Below are positions 1 to 8,974 of a stretch of 64,000 nt of DNA, piece by piece. Each line of letters opens with the position of its first letter. The stretch's first letter is position 1. The notes beneath the pieces are model-generated. The model made no database searches, was not told the origin of the DNA, and saw only the letters and a program-made list of their open reading frames with translations. Where the stretch lies: positions 434,404 through 498,403 of the forward strand of contig JAFDWR010000004.1 in the NCBI GenBank assembly GCA_018268355.1, in the 5' to 3' direction. The stretch is from Armatimonadota bacterium (lineage in GTDB: Bacteria; Armatimonadota; Fimbriimonadia; Fimbriimonadales; Fimbriimonadaceae). Made by a program: the position numbers and the translations under genes.

Positions 1-2443
1 TGAACCACGTCTGATAGGCCTCGCTGTATCGCTTCAGGTAGGTCACCGCTTCGGCCTTGGTGTCCGAAGGGGTGCCGCTGAAGACGCCAGGGCCGGTCGT
101 GTAGATTCGCGGACCGATCGAGCTTCCACTTTCAATGCTGTCGGCGAACTCATAGATGCCGGTGCTTCCCGATTGAGGGTCGCGGTTGGTGGTGACGCCA
201 AAGGCGAGGTTGGCGAGGTAGCCCCAGCTTTGCGGATAGCCCAGGGCGTCGTTGCCAAACCAGTGGCTGTGGACGTCGACGTAGCCCGGCGAGATCGTCT
301 TCCCGCGCATGTCCATCACGGTGGTGCCTTCAGGGACGGCAAACGAACCCTGGGCTCCGACCGCTTGGACGCGGTTGTTGACGACGAGGATGTCGCCCTT
401 TTCGATGACCTGGTCACCCTTCATCGTGATGACGCGAGCGCCGCGAAGGAGCAGGTTGCCCTTGGCCACCGCGCGGGGCTGTTCGATCGTGATGTCCCAG
501 ACCTTTGGCTTCTCCTCGTTCAGCGCTTGGCGGAAGAGCTTGGAGCCTTGCGTCCAGTAGATCGCGTCGCCCTGGGCGGACCATTGCGGCGAATCGTTGC
601 CTTCGGCGGTGATCACCTTGCTGGAGAAGGGGCCGTAGTCGGTCGCGAGCGGGGTCGGACCACCAACCAGCGGTCGGTCGAGCACATAGAGCTTGCCGGT
701 GCCGGTTGCGGCAAGCACGTGGTTGCCGGTGGGCGAAAGAACGGGGAAGCTGCCGCCGAGCTGCACCTCTTCTCGCCGATCGTAGCCGTCAAGGCGCGCG
801 CTACCCACTCCCGAGAACGAAGAGTAGTAGAGGCGGTTCGAGCCCTTCACGAAGGTGAATTGTCCGGCGTCCTCAATCGCGATGTCCTGGGGGTCGCCGC
901 CATAGACCGACATGATCTTGGTTTCCGACGTCCCGATGGGGCCGCGGCCACCGATCTCGCGCAGGCGGTCGGCGAGCATCTCCTCGGGCGACTGCTCAAG
1001 GCACTTGTGGTTATCGATGTGGATGACGGTGTCGAGGCCGTCTTCCTTTGAGCCTTGGGTGAAGATGATCTGCTTGCCGTCGGGCGTGAAGGTCGGAGTG
1101 TTGAAAGTGCCGAGCGCCCAGGTGAGGCGGGTCGTTTCGCCGGTCTCCACATTGGCGCGGTAGATCGCGCCTCCGTTCGGGCCCCACGTTGCATAAGCGA
1201 GGGACTTTCCATCCGGGGACCAATTGGGCGAGAACTCCGTTTGGTCATCCTTCGTCACGCGCACGGGCTTTGCGCCGTCCTTCAGCTCCTGGGTCCAGAG
1301 CCGACCAAAGGCGCGGAAGGCAACTCGGGTGCCGTCGGGGGAGACCACGGCATCGCGCAGGAATCGAGCGCGCACCATCGGCGACTCGTTCACCTTGTGC
1401 TCAAAGTAAACCGAGTCGTTGACGAGCTGGTTGACCTTCGCGCTGAACGGGATCGGCGTGTTTTGGCCCGTCGCGATGTCGATGCGCTGGATCTTGCCGT
1501 GCAGGTTGATGATCAGCGACTTGCCGTCCTTGGTGATCGCGTAGCCGGGGATAGTGTCGCGGGTTGCGCGGGACTCTTGGTCGTCGCGGTCGATCGGGAA
1601 GGCGAGCCAGCGCTCTTCGTTCGTCTTTAGGTCGCGAAGAACGAGGCCGGTTTGGGTCTTCTCGCGGGTGGCATAGATGAGCGACTTGCCGTCGGGCGTG
1701 ATCATCGGGCGCATCGCGCTACCGAGGGCACCCGTGATCGACTTCGACTTTCCGGTCGTGCGGTCGAGCTTGTACACCTGCCACATCGGGAACTGGGCAT
1801 CGTAGGTCCATGCTCCATCGCGCATCGCGAAGTAGATCGAATTGCCGTCGGGCGAGAAGGTCGCGCCCATGCTGTTGGTGCGACCCGAGGGCAGGCCGAT
1901 GGTGGTTCCGGGGCCGCCTTTCGTGTCGATGAAGACCAACTTGTAAATCGGAAGGTAGCCCGAACCCTTGCTCGCCACGACGTAGCGTCCGTCCGGACTC
2001 CAAGTGGGGCTGAGGAAGTGGGTGTTGCGGCCGGTGGTGAGGGCCTTCGCATTGCTGCCATCGGCGTCGACGGTCCATAGGTTGTCCGCGCCCGATCGGT
2101 CGCTGACAAAGAGGATCTTCTTGCCGTCGGGCGAGAATCGCGGCATCGAGTCGAAGCCCAAGCCGGTGACGATCGCCTTGGCTTCGCCACCCTCAATCGG
2201 CATCGTGTAGAGGTCGCCAAGGAGCTCGAAAACGACCGTCTTTTGATCGGGGCTGAGGTCGAGCGACATCCACGTGCCTTCCGTGGTGGTGAACTCGATC
2301 TTGCGCTTGGGTTTGATCGGCAAGGTATTGCCGTCTTTCGGGGCTTCGGGAGCCTTGGTGGCAGCCGGCGCAGGTGTGGGGGGTGGATCAGAGGACTGAT
2401 GGCGCAATGTTAGGGTCATTGCGCCCAAAATGAGAATTGACAT
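1..2443 (-). CDS. TolB-like propeller plus amidohydrolase (3' end outside window)
   Basis: The open frame runs leftwards from ATG at 2443 and has no stop before base 1, so about 814 codons are visible. The N-terminus is a short hydrophobic stretch followed by a Pro/Ala-rich linker. Many PD40/TolB-type blades follow, recognisable by the recurring words FSPDGKKI, WSPDGRYV and TPDGKSLI. Near the left edge the amidohydrolase metal-site signature begins (GYVDVHSHWFG), after the usual preceding strand (MRGKTISPG). In known families this architecture is a secreted or periplasmic metal-dependent hydrolase; the substrate is not predictable. The catalytic C-terminal half lies mostly outside the window. 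Confidence 0.88.
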   Translation of the reverse strand, partial: MSILILGAMTLTLRHQSSDPPPTPAPAATKAPEAPKDGNTLPIKPKRKIEFTTTEGTWMSLDLSPDQKTVVFELLGDLYTMPIEGGEAKAIVTGLGFDSMPRFSPDGKKILFVSDRSGADNLWTVDADGSNAKALTTGRNTHFLSPTWSPDGRYVVASKGSGYLPIYKLVFIDTKGGPGTTIGLPSGRTNSMGATFSPDGNSIYFAMRDGAWTYDAQFPMWQVYKLDRTTGKSKSITGALGSAMRPMITPDGKSLIYATREKTQTGLVLRDLKTNEERWLAFPIDRDDQESRATRDTIPGYAITKDGKSLIINLHGKIQRIDIATGQNTPIPFSAKVNQLVNDSVYFEHKVNESPMVRARFLRDAVVSPDGTRVAFRAFGRLWTQELKDGAKPVRVTKDDQTEFSPNWSPDGKSLAYATWGPNGGAIYRANVETGETTRLTWALGTFNTPTFTPDGKQIIFTQGSKEDGLDTVIHIDNHKCLEQSPEEMLADRLREIGGRGPIGTSETKIMSVYGGDPQDIAIEDAGQFTFVKGSNRLYYSSFSGVGSARLDGYDRREEVQLGGSFPVLSPTGNHVLAATGTGKLYVLDRPLVGGPTPLATDYGPFSSKVITAEGNDSPQWSAQGDAIYWTQGSKLFRQALNEEKPKVWDITIEQPRAVAKGNLLLRGARVITMKGDQVIEKGDILVVNNRVQAVGAQGSFAVPEGTTVMDMRGKTISPGYVDVHSHWFGNDALGYPQSWGYLANLAFGVTTNRDPQSGSTGIYEFADSIESGSSIGPRIYTTGPGVFSGTPSDTKAEAVTYLKRYSEAYQTWF

Positions 2444-2536
2444 ATCGAACCTTCCTGTACGAGAACCTCGCGAACGCAAGGTTTCAATCGATCACCGATC
2501 GAACTCTAGAATTAAGAAAAATCAAGAAACAATCAC

Positions 2537-3640
2537 ATGCTTTGGGTTCTCGTTGGGCTGTACGCACTATTCACATTTGTAAGTTTCTGCAACTTGGTGT
2601 TGATGCGGCGGCCCAAACCGAAGGCAGGCGCGACGGAGGCGATCTGCTTCCTCATTCCCGCTCGGAACGAAGTACACAACCTTGATCGGGTCGTGCGGCC
2701 GCTGCGCGCTCAAGGAGCAGAGGTGATCGTTTTTGACGACGACAGCAGCGACGGGACCGCGGAGATTGCGGCGGCGGCAGGCGCGAACGTGGTCCAAAAC
2801 CGGACGCCGCTCGAGGCAGGCTGGTCGGGCAAGAACCGCGCGTGCCATCAGCTCGCCCTCGCGGCGAGCGAGTCAAGTTCGGCGGATTGGTGGTGCTTCC
2901 TCGATGCTGACGTTGAACCGGGGCCTGAATTCGTAGGTTCACTCCAAGCGCTCGTCGCCGAACGCGGCCAAAAGGTGCCGATTTTCACGGGGTTCCCGAC
3001 GATCCTGCCTGGCCGTGGCATTGAGCCGCTCTTCCTCGCGTGGGTCGGTTGGTCGCTGCTCGCCGAAAACCCATTCGGACTCGTCGCCCGGACCGGCAAG
3101 GGCCACAACATGTTCACCAACGGCCAGCTGACGCTGTACCGCGCGGACGTCTACCGCGAGCACTGGCCGAACGAGGCGATGAAAGGGCGCATCCTCGAGG
3201 ACGTGGCGATTGGCCGCTACTTCGGCAAAAAGAAGGTGCCGATCGAGGTGGTGAACCTCACCCACGCGATCAAGGTGCGGATGTATGACCACTGGCGCGA
3301 GACCCTCGACGGGATGAGCAAGAACTCCTATGAAATTGCGGGCTCGGCGGTGGGGTCGGTGCTGCTCGCGGGGTGGTTTGCCGTGCTCGCGCTGGCCTGG
3401 GTGGCGGGATTCTTTCTCTCCGCGAGCCTGGGATGGCTGCCGCTGCTGCTCTTCACGCTGAGCGGGCTGTTTGTCGCACTCGCGGCGCGAACCCCGCTTT
3501 GGCCGATGCTCTTCATGCCAGTGAACCTGTTGATCGCCTCAGTCACGATCATTCGCTCGCTCATGTGGCGCAAGCAAGGGAAGACGACGTGGAAGGGTAG
3601 GGTCTATTCGAACCTACCCAGCGATCCCGAAAAGCCTTAG
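2537..3640 (+). CDS. Membrane glycosyltransferase family 2
   Basis: A 367-residue GT-A glycosyltransferase. An N-terminal membrane helix (about 1-22) precedes the GT2 core with IPARNE, FDDDSSDGT (nucleotide-sugar binding) and FLDADVEPG (the DXD-type metal site). An ILEDVAIGRYF motif is the usual ED acceptor-site signature. Two to three membrane helices occupy about 275-345. The layout resembles the CrtQ/HpnB-like group that glycosylates carotenoids or hopanoids, but the acceptor cannot be read from sequence. The ATG at 2537 was chosen because it places the first helix at the N-terminus. The 3' end overlaps the convergent gene by 4 bases. Confidence 0.85.
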   Translation: MLWVLVGLYALFTFVSFCNLVLMRRPKPKAGATEAICFLIPARNEVHNLDRVVRPLRAQGAEVIVFDDDSSDGTAEIAAAAGANVVQNRTPLEAGWSGKNRACHQLALAASESSSADWWCFLDADVEPGPEFVGSLQALVAERGQKVPIFTGFPTILPGRGIEPLFLAWVGWSLLAENPFGLVARTGKGHNMFTNGQLTLYRADVYREHWPNEAMKGRILEDVAIGRYFGKKKVPIEVVNLTHAIKVRMYDHWRETLDGMSKNSYEIAGSAVGSVLLAGWFAVLALAWVAGFFLSASLGWLPLLLFTLSGLFVALAARTPLWPMLFMPVNLLIASVTIIRSLMWRKQGKTTWKGRVYSNLPSDPEKP

Positions 3641-3957
3641 TGGGCGTGGTCGTCGTGGTGATCGTGGCCGTGAGCTTCGGCTTCCGCCTCTGCCTTCATG
3701 GCCGACCGTCGGATGGTCCACAGCGTCATGCCGAGGACAAGTCCGGCCGCAGCGCCGATACCGGCGGCGGGGATGCTCGCGTGGCCCTTGAGGGGCTCGC
3801 TGATGTCATTCGCCGTTCCCATGAAGACGGGGCCGAGCATAAAGCCGAGGCCTCCCATGAAAAGGGCAAGCGCGAAGGGCGCAGAAAGTGCGATGAGCTC
3901 GGTCCATTGCTCCTCGGAGGAGATGTTAGGAAACAGCTTGTCGAGCAACTTTTGCAT
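3637..3957 (-). CDS. Small membrane protein with histidine-rich tail
   Basis: A 106-residue protein of unrecognised family. Two hydrophobic segments (about 22-48 and 64-84) are separated by a short polar loop. The C-terminus ends in an Asp/His cluster (HGHDHHDDHAH) that could bind divalent metal; that role is inferred from composition only. It is the last gene of a leftward three-gene operon (VOC protein, tsaE, this gene) and begins 7 bases after the tsaE stop. Its stop overlaps the end of the convergent glycosyltransferase gene. Confidence 0.72.
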   Translation of the reverse strand: MQKLLDKLFPNISSEEQWTELIALSAPFALALFMGGLGFMLGPVFMGTANDISEPLKGHASIPAAGIGAAAGLVLGMTLWTIRRSAMKAEAEAEAHGHDHHDDHAH

Positions 3958-3964
3958 GACGCCC

Positions 3965-4381
3965 TTAGTTTAGCACCGGAGGACGGATCGTCACGCGTCG
4001 CCCTTCGCCTTCGAACTCGATCAACACCCACCAACAGGCATCGGGGTCGGCAAAACCCTCCAGGCGGTCGGGCCATTCCACGAATGAGATGCGGTGTTCG
4101 ACTTCGTCTTCGAGGCCCATCGACGACCATGTCGAGACGCGATAGAGGTCGGCGTGGAGGGTGGGCGGATCGGTGTCGTACAGGTGGACGAGGTTGAAGG
4201 TCGGGGACCGGACCTCGCCGGGGTGACCGGCAGCCTGAAGGATCCCGCGCACAAAGGTGGTTTTGCCCGCGCCGAGCGGGCCCTCCATGCAGACGATGTC
4301 GCCGACCTTCAGCCGGGGCCAGAGTCCGGCGGCGAGAACGGCCATCCCGGCGGGCGACTCGACGTGACTAATCTCGTTCAA
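3965..4381 (-). CDS. tsaE: tRNA threonylcarbamoyladenosine biosynthesis ATPase TsaE
   Basis: A 138-residue P-loop ATPase of the YjeE/TsaE family, which drives turnover of the TsaBD complex making t6A37 in tRNAs that read ANN codons. Walker A is GPLGAGKTTF. SPTFNLVHLY, LHADLYR and the SFVEWPDR block are characteristic of the family. The best start is TTG at 4381, because it gives the normal length and keeps the conserved segment before LKVGD; the ATG at 4345 would remove it. This start overlaps the end of the upstream VOC gene by 14 bases, implying translational coupling. tsaB and tsaD are not in the window. Confidence 0.9.
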   Translation of the reverse strand: MNEISHVESPAGMAVLAAGLWPRLKVGDIVCMEGPLGAGKTTFVRGILQAAGHPGEVRSPTFNLVHLYDTDPPTLHADLYRVSTWSSMGLEDEVEHRISFVEWPDRLEGFADPDACWWVLIEFEGEGRRVTIRPPVLN

Positions 4382-4712
4382 TCGCTTGGATGACGTTTCC
4401 GTCGGGGTCGCGGAACTCGGTGAGGCGGCCAGCGGGGACCTCGTGGACATCGCCGTGCGGGACCCCGAGATTGGCGAGGTGGTCCATGAACGCCTTGAGT
4501 TCGGGCACGCGGAAGATGACCACGATGCCTCCGCCGGGGTTGGGTCCGCCTTCGTAGGGGTGGTGGAGGGCGAGGGTGACTCCGCCGAGGTCAAAGCTGG
4601 TCCAATGGGTCGATGCGTATTGCGGGGCCTTGCCGAGAATGGCTTCGTAAAACCGCGCGGACCGCTCCATCTCGGTCGGCACGACCATGATCGTATCGAA
4701 CCCGGTGACCAT
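4368..4712 (-). CDS. VOC (glyoxalase/bleomycin-resistance fold) protein
   Basis: A 114-residue single VOC module. It starts with a typical first strand (FDTIMVVPTEMERSARFYEAILG) and ends with the family signature DPDGNVIQAIE, whose Glu is a usual metal ligand. FDLGGVTLALH supplies the central strand. Proteins of this size usually work as dimers, as metal-dependent lyases or dioxygenases or as binding proteins; the substrate is unknown. It is the first gene of the operon with tsaE and the His-rich membrane protein. Its divergent neighbour begins 30 bases away. Confidence 0.82.
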   Translation of the reverse strand: MVTGFDTIMVVPTEMERSARFYEAILGKAPQYASTHWTSFDLGGVTLALHHPYEGGPNPGGGIVVIFRVPELKAFMDHLANLGVPHGDVHEVPAGRLTEFRDPDGNVIQAIERD

Positions 4713-4742
4713 GGGCGGAAATTACCCGTAAACTAGAAGTCA

Positions 4743-4910
4743 ATGTGGACTTCACTGCTCGCCCAGGTCGGAGAGAAGGATCCGAGCTTTGACACCCCGC
4801 TCAAGCAAAAGCTCTGGACGATCGGGGTGCCGATTCTCTTGCTCGTGATCATCTTTGGCGGTGGATACCTCTTTATGCTCGCCGAGCGTAACGCAAAAAA
4901 GAAGAAGTAA
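4743..4910 (+). CDS. Small single-span membrane protein
   Basis: A 55-codon frame starting ATG at 4743, MWTSLLAQVGEKDPSFDTP, with one strongly hydrophobic helix (about 27-46) and a lysine-rich tail (RNAKKKK). This is typical of a small single-pass protein with its C-terminus in the cytoplasm. No family is recognised. It lies between a divergent operon and a lipoprotein gene 38 bases downstream on the same strand, so the two may be co-transcribed. Support comes from the membrane profile and from filling an otherwise empty gap. Confidence 0.6.
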   Translation: MWTSLLAQVGEKDPSFDTPLKQKLWTIGVPILLLVIIFGGGYLFMLAERNAKKKK

Positions 4911-4948
4911 GGTCTCCAAAATCGTTCAACTTTGATACTCTTGTAGGC

Positions 4949-5617
4949 ATGGAGAAGCGAAGTTTGATCCTCTTGGGTCTTGTTGCACTGGTTGGATGTG
5001 CCAAGCCCCTGTCCACTCTCAAAGAAGCGGGACCCGCGTCGGTTCCTAACGGCTGGACGACGGAAACGAGCCTTGATGGGGAAGTCACCCTCGGCGTGCC
5101 CACCGGTTACACCCGAAAGCTCATGACCCAGTCGCTGAGCGACATGGGCATCGGCAGCAATGAGCCAGGCGCAGGCGCGGCTCAGGCCGAAATGGACAAG
5201 ATGACCGGCGGAATGGACAACGAGCGGGAGGAGGAGCAGCTCAAGAAGGGAATCAAGCTCCGGCTCTACGTGACCGGCACCAAGCCCATCGTCGGCGAGG
5301 TTCCCACCGGATTCTATGTCAAGAAGGAAACCCAGGCGGGCTATCTCTCGCTGGAAGAGGCGGGCAAGCAAGCCAAGTCGGGAACCGTTGGACTCGGCAC
5401 CGGACGACCGGTGGACCTACCGATCGGAAAGGCCCTGCTTTATGAAGGCGAGGCGGAGATGAAGGACGGCACCAAGAAGTACGAGGCGATGTACGTGATG
5501 ATGCACAACAAGGACCTCTACAAGCTGTGCTTTGTCACCCAGGCCGATCCCACTCAACTGAAGGCGATCCACGCCGACGTCGCGAAGACGCTTCGGTTGA
5601 AGCTCTCCGCGAAGTAG
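4949..5617 (+). CDS. Putative lipoprotein of unknown function
   Basis: A 222-residue protein with a lipoprotein signal: MEKR, a hydrophobic core, then the lipobox LVGC with Cys17 as the acylation site. The mature part contains a Gly/Ala/Met-rich segment (about 65-90) followed by an alpha/beta region. No known domain is recognised. The C-terminal pattern (FVTQADPTQLKAIHADVAKTL) resembles the end of small secreted proteins with a PsbP- or DcrB-like fold, but only weakly. It ends 9 bases before the convergent pspA stop. Confidence 0.7.
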   Translation: MEKRSLILLGLVALVGCAKPLSTLKEAGPASVPNGWTTETSLDGEVTLGVPTGYTRKLMTQSLSDMGIGSNEPGAGAAQAEMDKMTGGMDNEREEEQLKKGIKLRLYVTGTKPIVGEVPTGFYVKKETQAGYLSLEEAGKQAKSGTVGLGTGRPVDLPIGKALLYEGEAEMKDGTKKYEAMYVMMHNKDLYKLCFVTQADPTQLKAIHADVAKTLRLKLSAK

Positions 5618-5626
5618 GCGCTGATC

Positions 5627-6442
5627 TTAGTTTCCGAGCCGCTTCTCCAACTCTTCGAGTTGGCGGGCGGCTTCGCTTTGTAGGGTCGCCTCTTGGGCGG
5701 CATCGAGGGTCGGAGCGACCGGTGCCGGTGCGCCGCCATCAGCGACTTGCACGGTTCCTGCGGTGGCCTCGGCCATGGTTGCACCCGCTCCGAGGCGTGC
5801 CTCGAGCTTGGCGAGTTCTTCTTCGGCGGCGGCGTCCTTGGTGGAGTCCTCAAGTTCGAGCAGCTTGCCGCTGATCGAGGTGCCGAGCATCTCCTGGCGA
5901 GCCGATGCCTCGGCCTGCTTCTCGCGGATCTTCTCTTGGGCTGCGCCAAAGCCTTCGAACTGGTTTTCGAAGGTGAGACCTTCGAGGGCCTTGCTGATCG
6001 ACGATTGAATTTGGGCTTGCTTCCACTGAGCCTTGAGCGCGAGGGCTTCGGCGGTCTTCTTGCGGACCTCTTCCTCCTGACGCTTGATCGCGAGCTTGAC
6101 CTGTTCGACGGTGACATTGGCCTGCTCGTAGCTCTCGCGAAGGGTGGTGACGGTGGCGTCACTGTTCATCTTTTCGCGCATGAGCTGGAGCGCAAGGTCG
6201 CGCTTGCCCTGCTTCAGCGCCATCGTGGCCTGCGATTCGAGGGTTTGTGCCTTCTTCTCGGCCTCCTCCATCATGTTCTGGAGGCGGTTGCGCTGCGTAA
6301 TGGCCTGGACGGCCTTCTCGCGGTTCGAGACGAGGGCCTGCTGCATATCTCGCTTGGCCTGATCCAGCATGATGTCCGGATCTTCAAGTTTGTCCATGCC
6401 CCGGTTAAAGAGGGCCTTAAGCCAGTTCCAAAAGCGCTTCAT
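5627..6442 (-). CDS. pspA: PspA/IM30 family membrane-stress protein
   Basis: A 271-residue, almost entirely helical coiled-coil protein that aligns by eye with PspA/Vipp1. It begins with an amphipathic helix (MKRFWNWLKALFNRGMDKLE) and the DPDIMLDQAKRDMQQAL block typical of the family, then a long Glu/Lys/Gln-rich coiled coil to about residue 200. A Pro/Ala linker leads to a short C-terminal helix. PspA proteins bind stressed inner membranes and form ESCRT-III-like rods. The Ala/Pro-linked C-terminal extension makes it longer than the enterobacterial form (about 222 residues). No pspF or pspBC lies nearby. Confidence 0.85.
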   Translation of the reverse strand: MKRFWNWLKALFNRGMDKLEDPDIMLDQAKRDMQQALVSNREKAVQAITQRNRLQNMMEEAEKKAQTLESQATMALKQGKRDLALQLMREKMNSDATVTTLRESYEQANVTVEQVKLAIKRQEEEVRKKTAEALALKAQWKQAQIQSSISKALEGLTFENQFEGFGAAQEKIREKQAEASARQEMLGTSISGKLLELEDSTKDAAAEEELAKLEARLGAGATMAEATAGTVQVADGGAPAPVAPTLDAAQEATLQSEAARQLEELEKRLGN

Positions 6443-6564
6443 GCTGTGTTGATGCCGCCCTGCGGCGACGAAAGTATATCACGGAGCGTCAAATCCTCCC
6501 GTTTTCAGTTCGGGGACAAAGTCCCGGTGCGAACTTTTCGCGGGCCTTCCTCGTTCGGTTGTGT

Positions 6565-7713
6565 ATGAGAGCGAGAGCGGTTTTGGGAGTTCTGGTCGGG
6601 CTGGTTTCGTTGTCCCGGGCCTGCATGTGGGACTACGACACCTTTGCCGAAGAGGCTCGGGGCCGCGACGACACGGTCGGGACCCTGCTGGGCATCTACC
6701 GGCCGTATCCGCCGTTCTACTACGAGAAGCGGATCGAGATCATGCGGTCGAAGATCGCCGCGAACCCCAAGGACGCGGATGCCTATGACAACATGGCGGT
6801 TGCCTATGCACGGCTGAACCGTCCAGATGAGGCCTTGGCCGCGATTGAGTCGAAGAAGACGGCCATTGGTGCCACCCCCGGCACGACGCCCGACTGGTAC
6901 CGGTTCTATTCCAACCGCGGCAGCTTCTATCTGATGAAGTGGGCGGGTAGCTCTGATAAGAAGGCCGCTCTGCCGATCCTGGACAAGGGGATCAGCGACA
7001 TCGAGAACGCGCTGAAGATCGATGTCAACGCGCACTTCGGGCGGGAGAAGTATCAGCTCTTCTACATGCAGTGGCTCCGGAAGTGGGTGGTGACTCCGGA
7101 GAAGATGGCAAAGCCAGAATTCTCAACTTTGCCAACCACTTTCTCGACTTACATTCAGGAACAAAACCTCGGCGATGGCAAGACGAGGGAGGTGGCCCTC
7201 GCCGGACTCATCCGGCTAGGGACGGCCTGGGATAACGTTGACATCGTGCATGCTCTTGAAGGCGCTCTGGCAGGACGGCGTAATGCCTCGATTGCGGCAT
7301 TGGCCAGGCGTAGATTGGAGGCTATTGAGCGCGAGCACCCAAAGACTTCAATGACGGGACAGAGTCTGGTGTCGGAGTTTGGGGGCAGAGCAGCTTCGAT
7401 CACGGCGGGCACGCTCGACAAGTTGATCCCCCAAGCAGAGGCCTACGTTCGGACGCGGGACGAGTGGGTTCTCCAACAGCTTAAGGCCGGCAAACACCCA
7501 GACACGGATCCGAACTTCTGGAGTGGCTTACCTGAACCCAAACTTGACTACGGTCCGGGCGGATTCTGGTACCGGCTAATGCGCCCCCAATCGTGGCATC
7601 CGGCTCTCATGATGTTCACGGCACTTTGCATGGTTGTTCTGGGTCCCATTGGGCTCATGAAAGGACTCCGCTGGATATTCCGCCGATGGCAGAGCCGAAG
7701 GGCTGCTTCCTAG
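6565..7713 (+). CDS. TPR-containing membrane-anchored protein, copy 1 of a tandem pair
   Basis: A 382-residue protein from ATG at 6565; the TTG two codons upstream is less likely, since the paralogue also starts at MRARAV. An N-terminal hydrophobic segment (about 3-19) is a signal or anchor. A TPR-like unit follows (NPKDADAYDNMAVAYARLNRPDEALAAIE, about 68-96, given here only as position and pattern). A C-terminal membrane helix (about 345-367) ends in a basic tail. Function is unknown. The first ~185 residues are nearly identical to the next gene, and the middle is not. Confidence 0.78.
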   Translation: MRARAVLGVLVGLVSLSRACMWDYDTFAEEARGRDDTVGTLLGIYRPYPPFYYEKRIEIMRSKIAANPKDADAYDNMAVAYARLNRPDEALAAIESKKTAIGATPGTTPDWYRFYSNRGSFYLMKWAGSSDKKAALPILDKGISDIENALKIDVNAHFGREKYQLFYMQWLRKWVVTPEKMAKPEFSTLPTTFSTYIQEQNLGDGKTREVALAGLIRLGTAWDNVDIVHALEGALAGRRNASIAALARRRLEAIEREHPKTSMTGQSLVSEFGGRAASITAGTLDKLIPQAEAYVRTRDEWVLQQLKAGKHPDTDPNFWSGLPEPKLDYGPGGFWYRLMRPQSWHPALMMFTALCMVVLGPIGLMKGLRWIFRRWQSRRAAS

Positions 7714-7775
7714 TACACGGCCGTTCGGTAAAGCGACCTTCGAACTTTCCAGGCTCTGGCCTCGTTCAATTCGAT

Positions 7776-8933
7776 ATGAGAGCGAGAGCGGTTTTGGGAA
7801 TTCTGATCGGGCTGGTTTCATTGTCCCGGGGCTGCATGTGGGACTACGACACCTTTGCCGAGGAGGCTCGAGGGCGCGATGACACGGTGGGGACCCTGCT
7901 CGGGATCTACCGGCCGTATCCGCCGCTCTACTACGAAAAGCGGATCGAGATCATGCGATCGAAGATCGCCGCGAACCCCGAGGACGCGGACGCCTACGAC
8001 AACATGGCGGTTGCCTATGCACGGCTGAATCGCCCTGATGAGGCCTTGGCCGCGATCGAGTCGAAGAAGACCGCCATTGGCGCAACCCCGGGGACAACGC
8101 CCGATTGGTACCGGTTCTATTCCAACCGGGGCAGCTTCTACCTGATGAAGTGGGCGGGTTCAAAGGACCGAAAGGCGGCCCTTCCGGTTCTCGACAAGGG
8201 CATCAGCGACATTGAAAACGCGCTGAAGATCGATGTCAACGCGCACTTCGGGCGGGAGAGATTTCAGTTGGCCTACATGAAGTGGTTGAGGGAGAGAACT
8301 CTGAAACCCAGTCCGCCCTCGCAGAGCCCCGAGTTCAAGGAGACTCTCTTCAGTCGGTGGCTCGAAGACCATGGGTCGGGAACGAGGCTGGAGACTGAAA
8401 TTGCACTTGCCGGATTGATCCGGCTCGGAACAGCATGGGAAAACGCCGACATTGCTGAGGCCTTGCATGAGACTATCATCGACGACAAGCTGAACTCAAT
8501 CGCGGAGCTTTCCCGGTCTCGCCTTTACGATATCCAGGCGATCAATCCGAAATCGTCATACACAGGCTCTAAGCTCGTAGCGGAGGGAGTGGGTATCCCA
8601 CCGGACGGGACGCTTCAACTTGTGCGAGACCTGCAGCGCGAGGCCATGACCTACCTGATAAGTCGCGACCAGTTCATCACGAGTCAGATCAAGGCTGGAA
8701 AGCATCCCGACACTGACGAGAAGTTTTGGGAGCGTGCGCCAGCCGCGAAGTTCGACTATGGACCCGACGGCAGGCTGATGCGCTTCGTGAGGATCGATTC
8801 CTGGAACGCTACGTACGTTGTCCTTGCCGTTATTGGATTGCTGCATCTCGCATGGGTGATCCTGTTCAAGTTGGGCCGCTTCATTCATCGGCGAATCAAT
8901 CGCCGTCGAATCCCGCCGATCGTCACCCCCTAA
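7776..8933 (+). CDS. TPR-containing membrane-anchored protein, copy 2 of a tandem pair
   Basis: A 385-residue paralogue of the preceding gene, starting at the matching ATG (7776). The frame is open further upstream to 7593, but that stretch overlaps copy 1 and is unsupported. Residues 1 to about 185 match copy 1 almost exactly, covering the signal segment, WDYDTFAEEARGRDDT and the TPR block. Residues 190-320 diverge strongly, with short islands such as ALAGLIRLGTAW retained. The C-terminus has its own membrane helix and Arg-rich tail. The pair probably arose by tandem duplication. It is followed by a strong hairpin. Confidence 0.78.
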   Translation: MRARAVLGILIGLVSLSRGCMWDYDTFAEEARGRDDTVGTLLGIYRPYPPLYYEKRIEIMRSKIAANPEDADAYDNMAVAYARLNRPDEALAAIESKKTAIGATPGTTPDWYRFYSNRGSFYLMKWAGSKDRKAALPVLDKGISDIENALKIDVNAHFGRERFQLAYMKWLRERTLKPSPPSQSPEFKETLFSRWLEDHGSGTRLETEIALAGLIRLGTAWENADIAEALHETIIDDKLNSIAELSRSRLYDIQAINPKSSYTGSKLVAEGVGIPPDGTLQLVRDLQREAMTYLISRDQFITSQIKAGKHPDTDEKFWERAPAAKFDYGPDGRLMRFVRIDSWNATYVVLAVIGLLHLAWVILFKLGRFIHRRINRRRIPPIVTP

Positions 8934-8967
8934 AACCACTTCGGGCCAGGGAGAACCCTGGCCCGAA
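8934..8967 (-). terminator. Intrinsic terminator for hmgA
   Basis: A perfect 12-bp stem (8940-8951 with 8956-8967) and an AGAA loop lie between two convergent genes. Read on the minus strand, the stem is followed by a short T run (the AAAA at 8934-8937), so it fits termination of the leftward dioxygenase gene. It may also slow transcription arriving from the left. Confidence 0.6.
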
Positions 8968-8974
8968 CGGTGAA

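Noticed and set aside
173-1051. 292-codon plus-strand frame at the left edge
   Set aside because: Antisense of the TolB-propeller amidohydrolase gene, whose blades and metal motif are clear.
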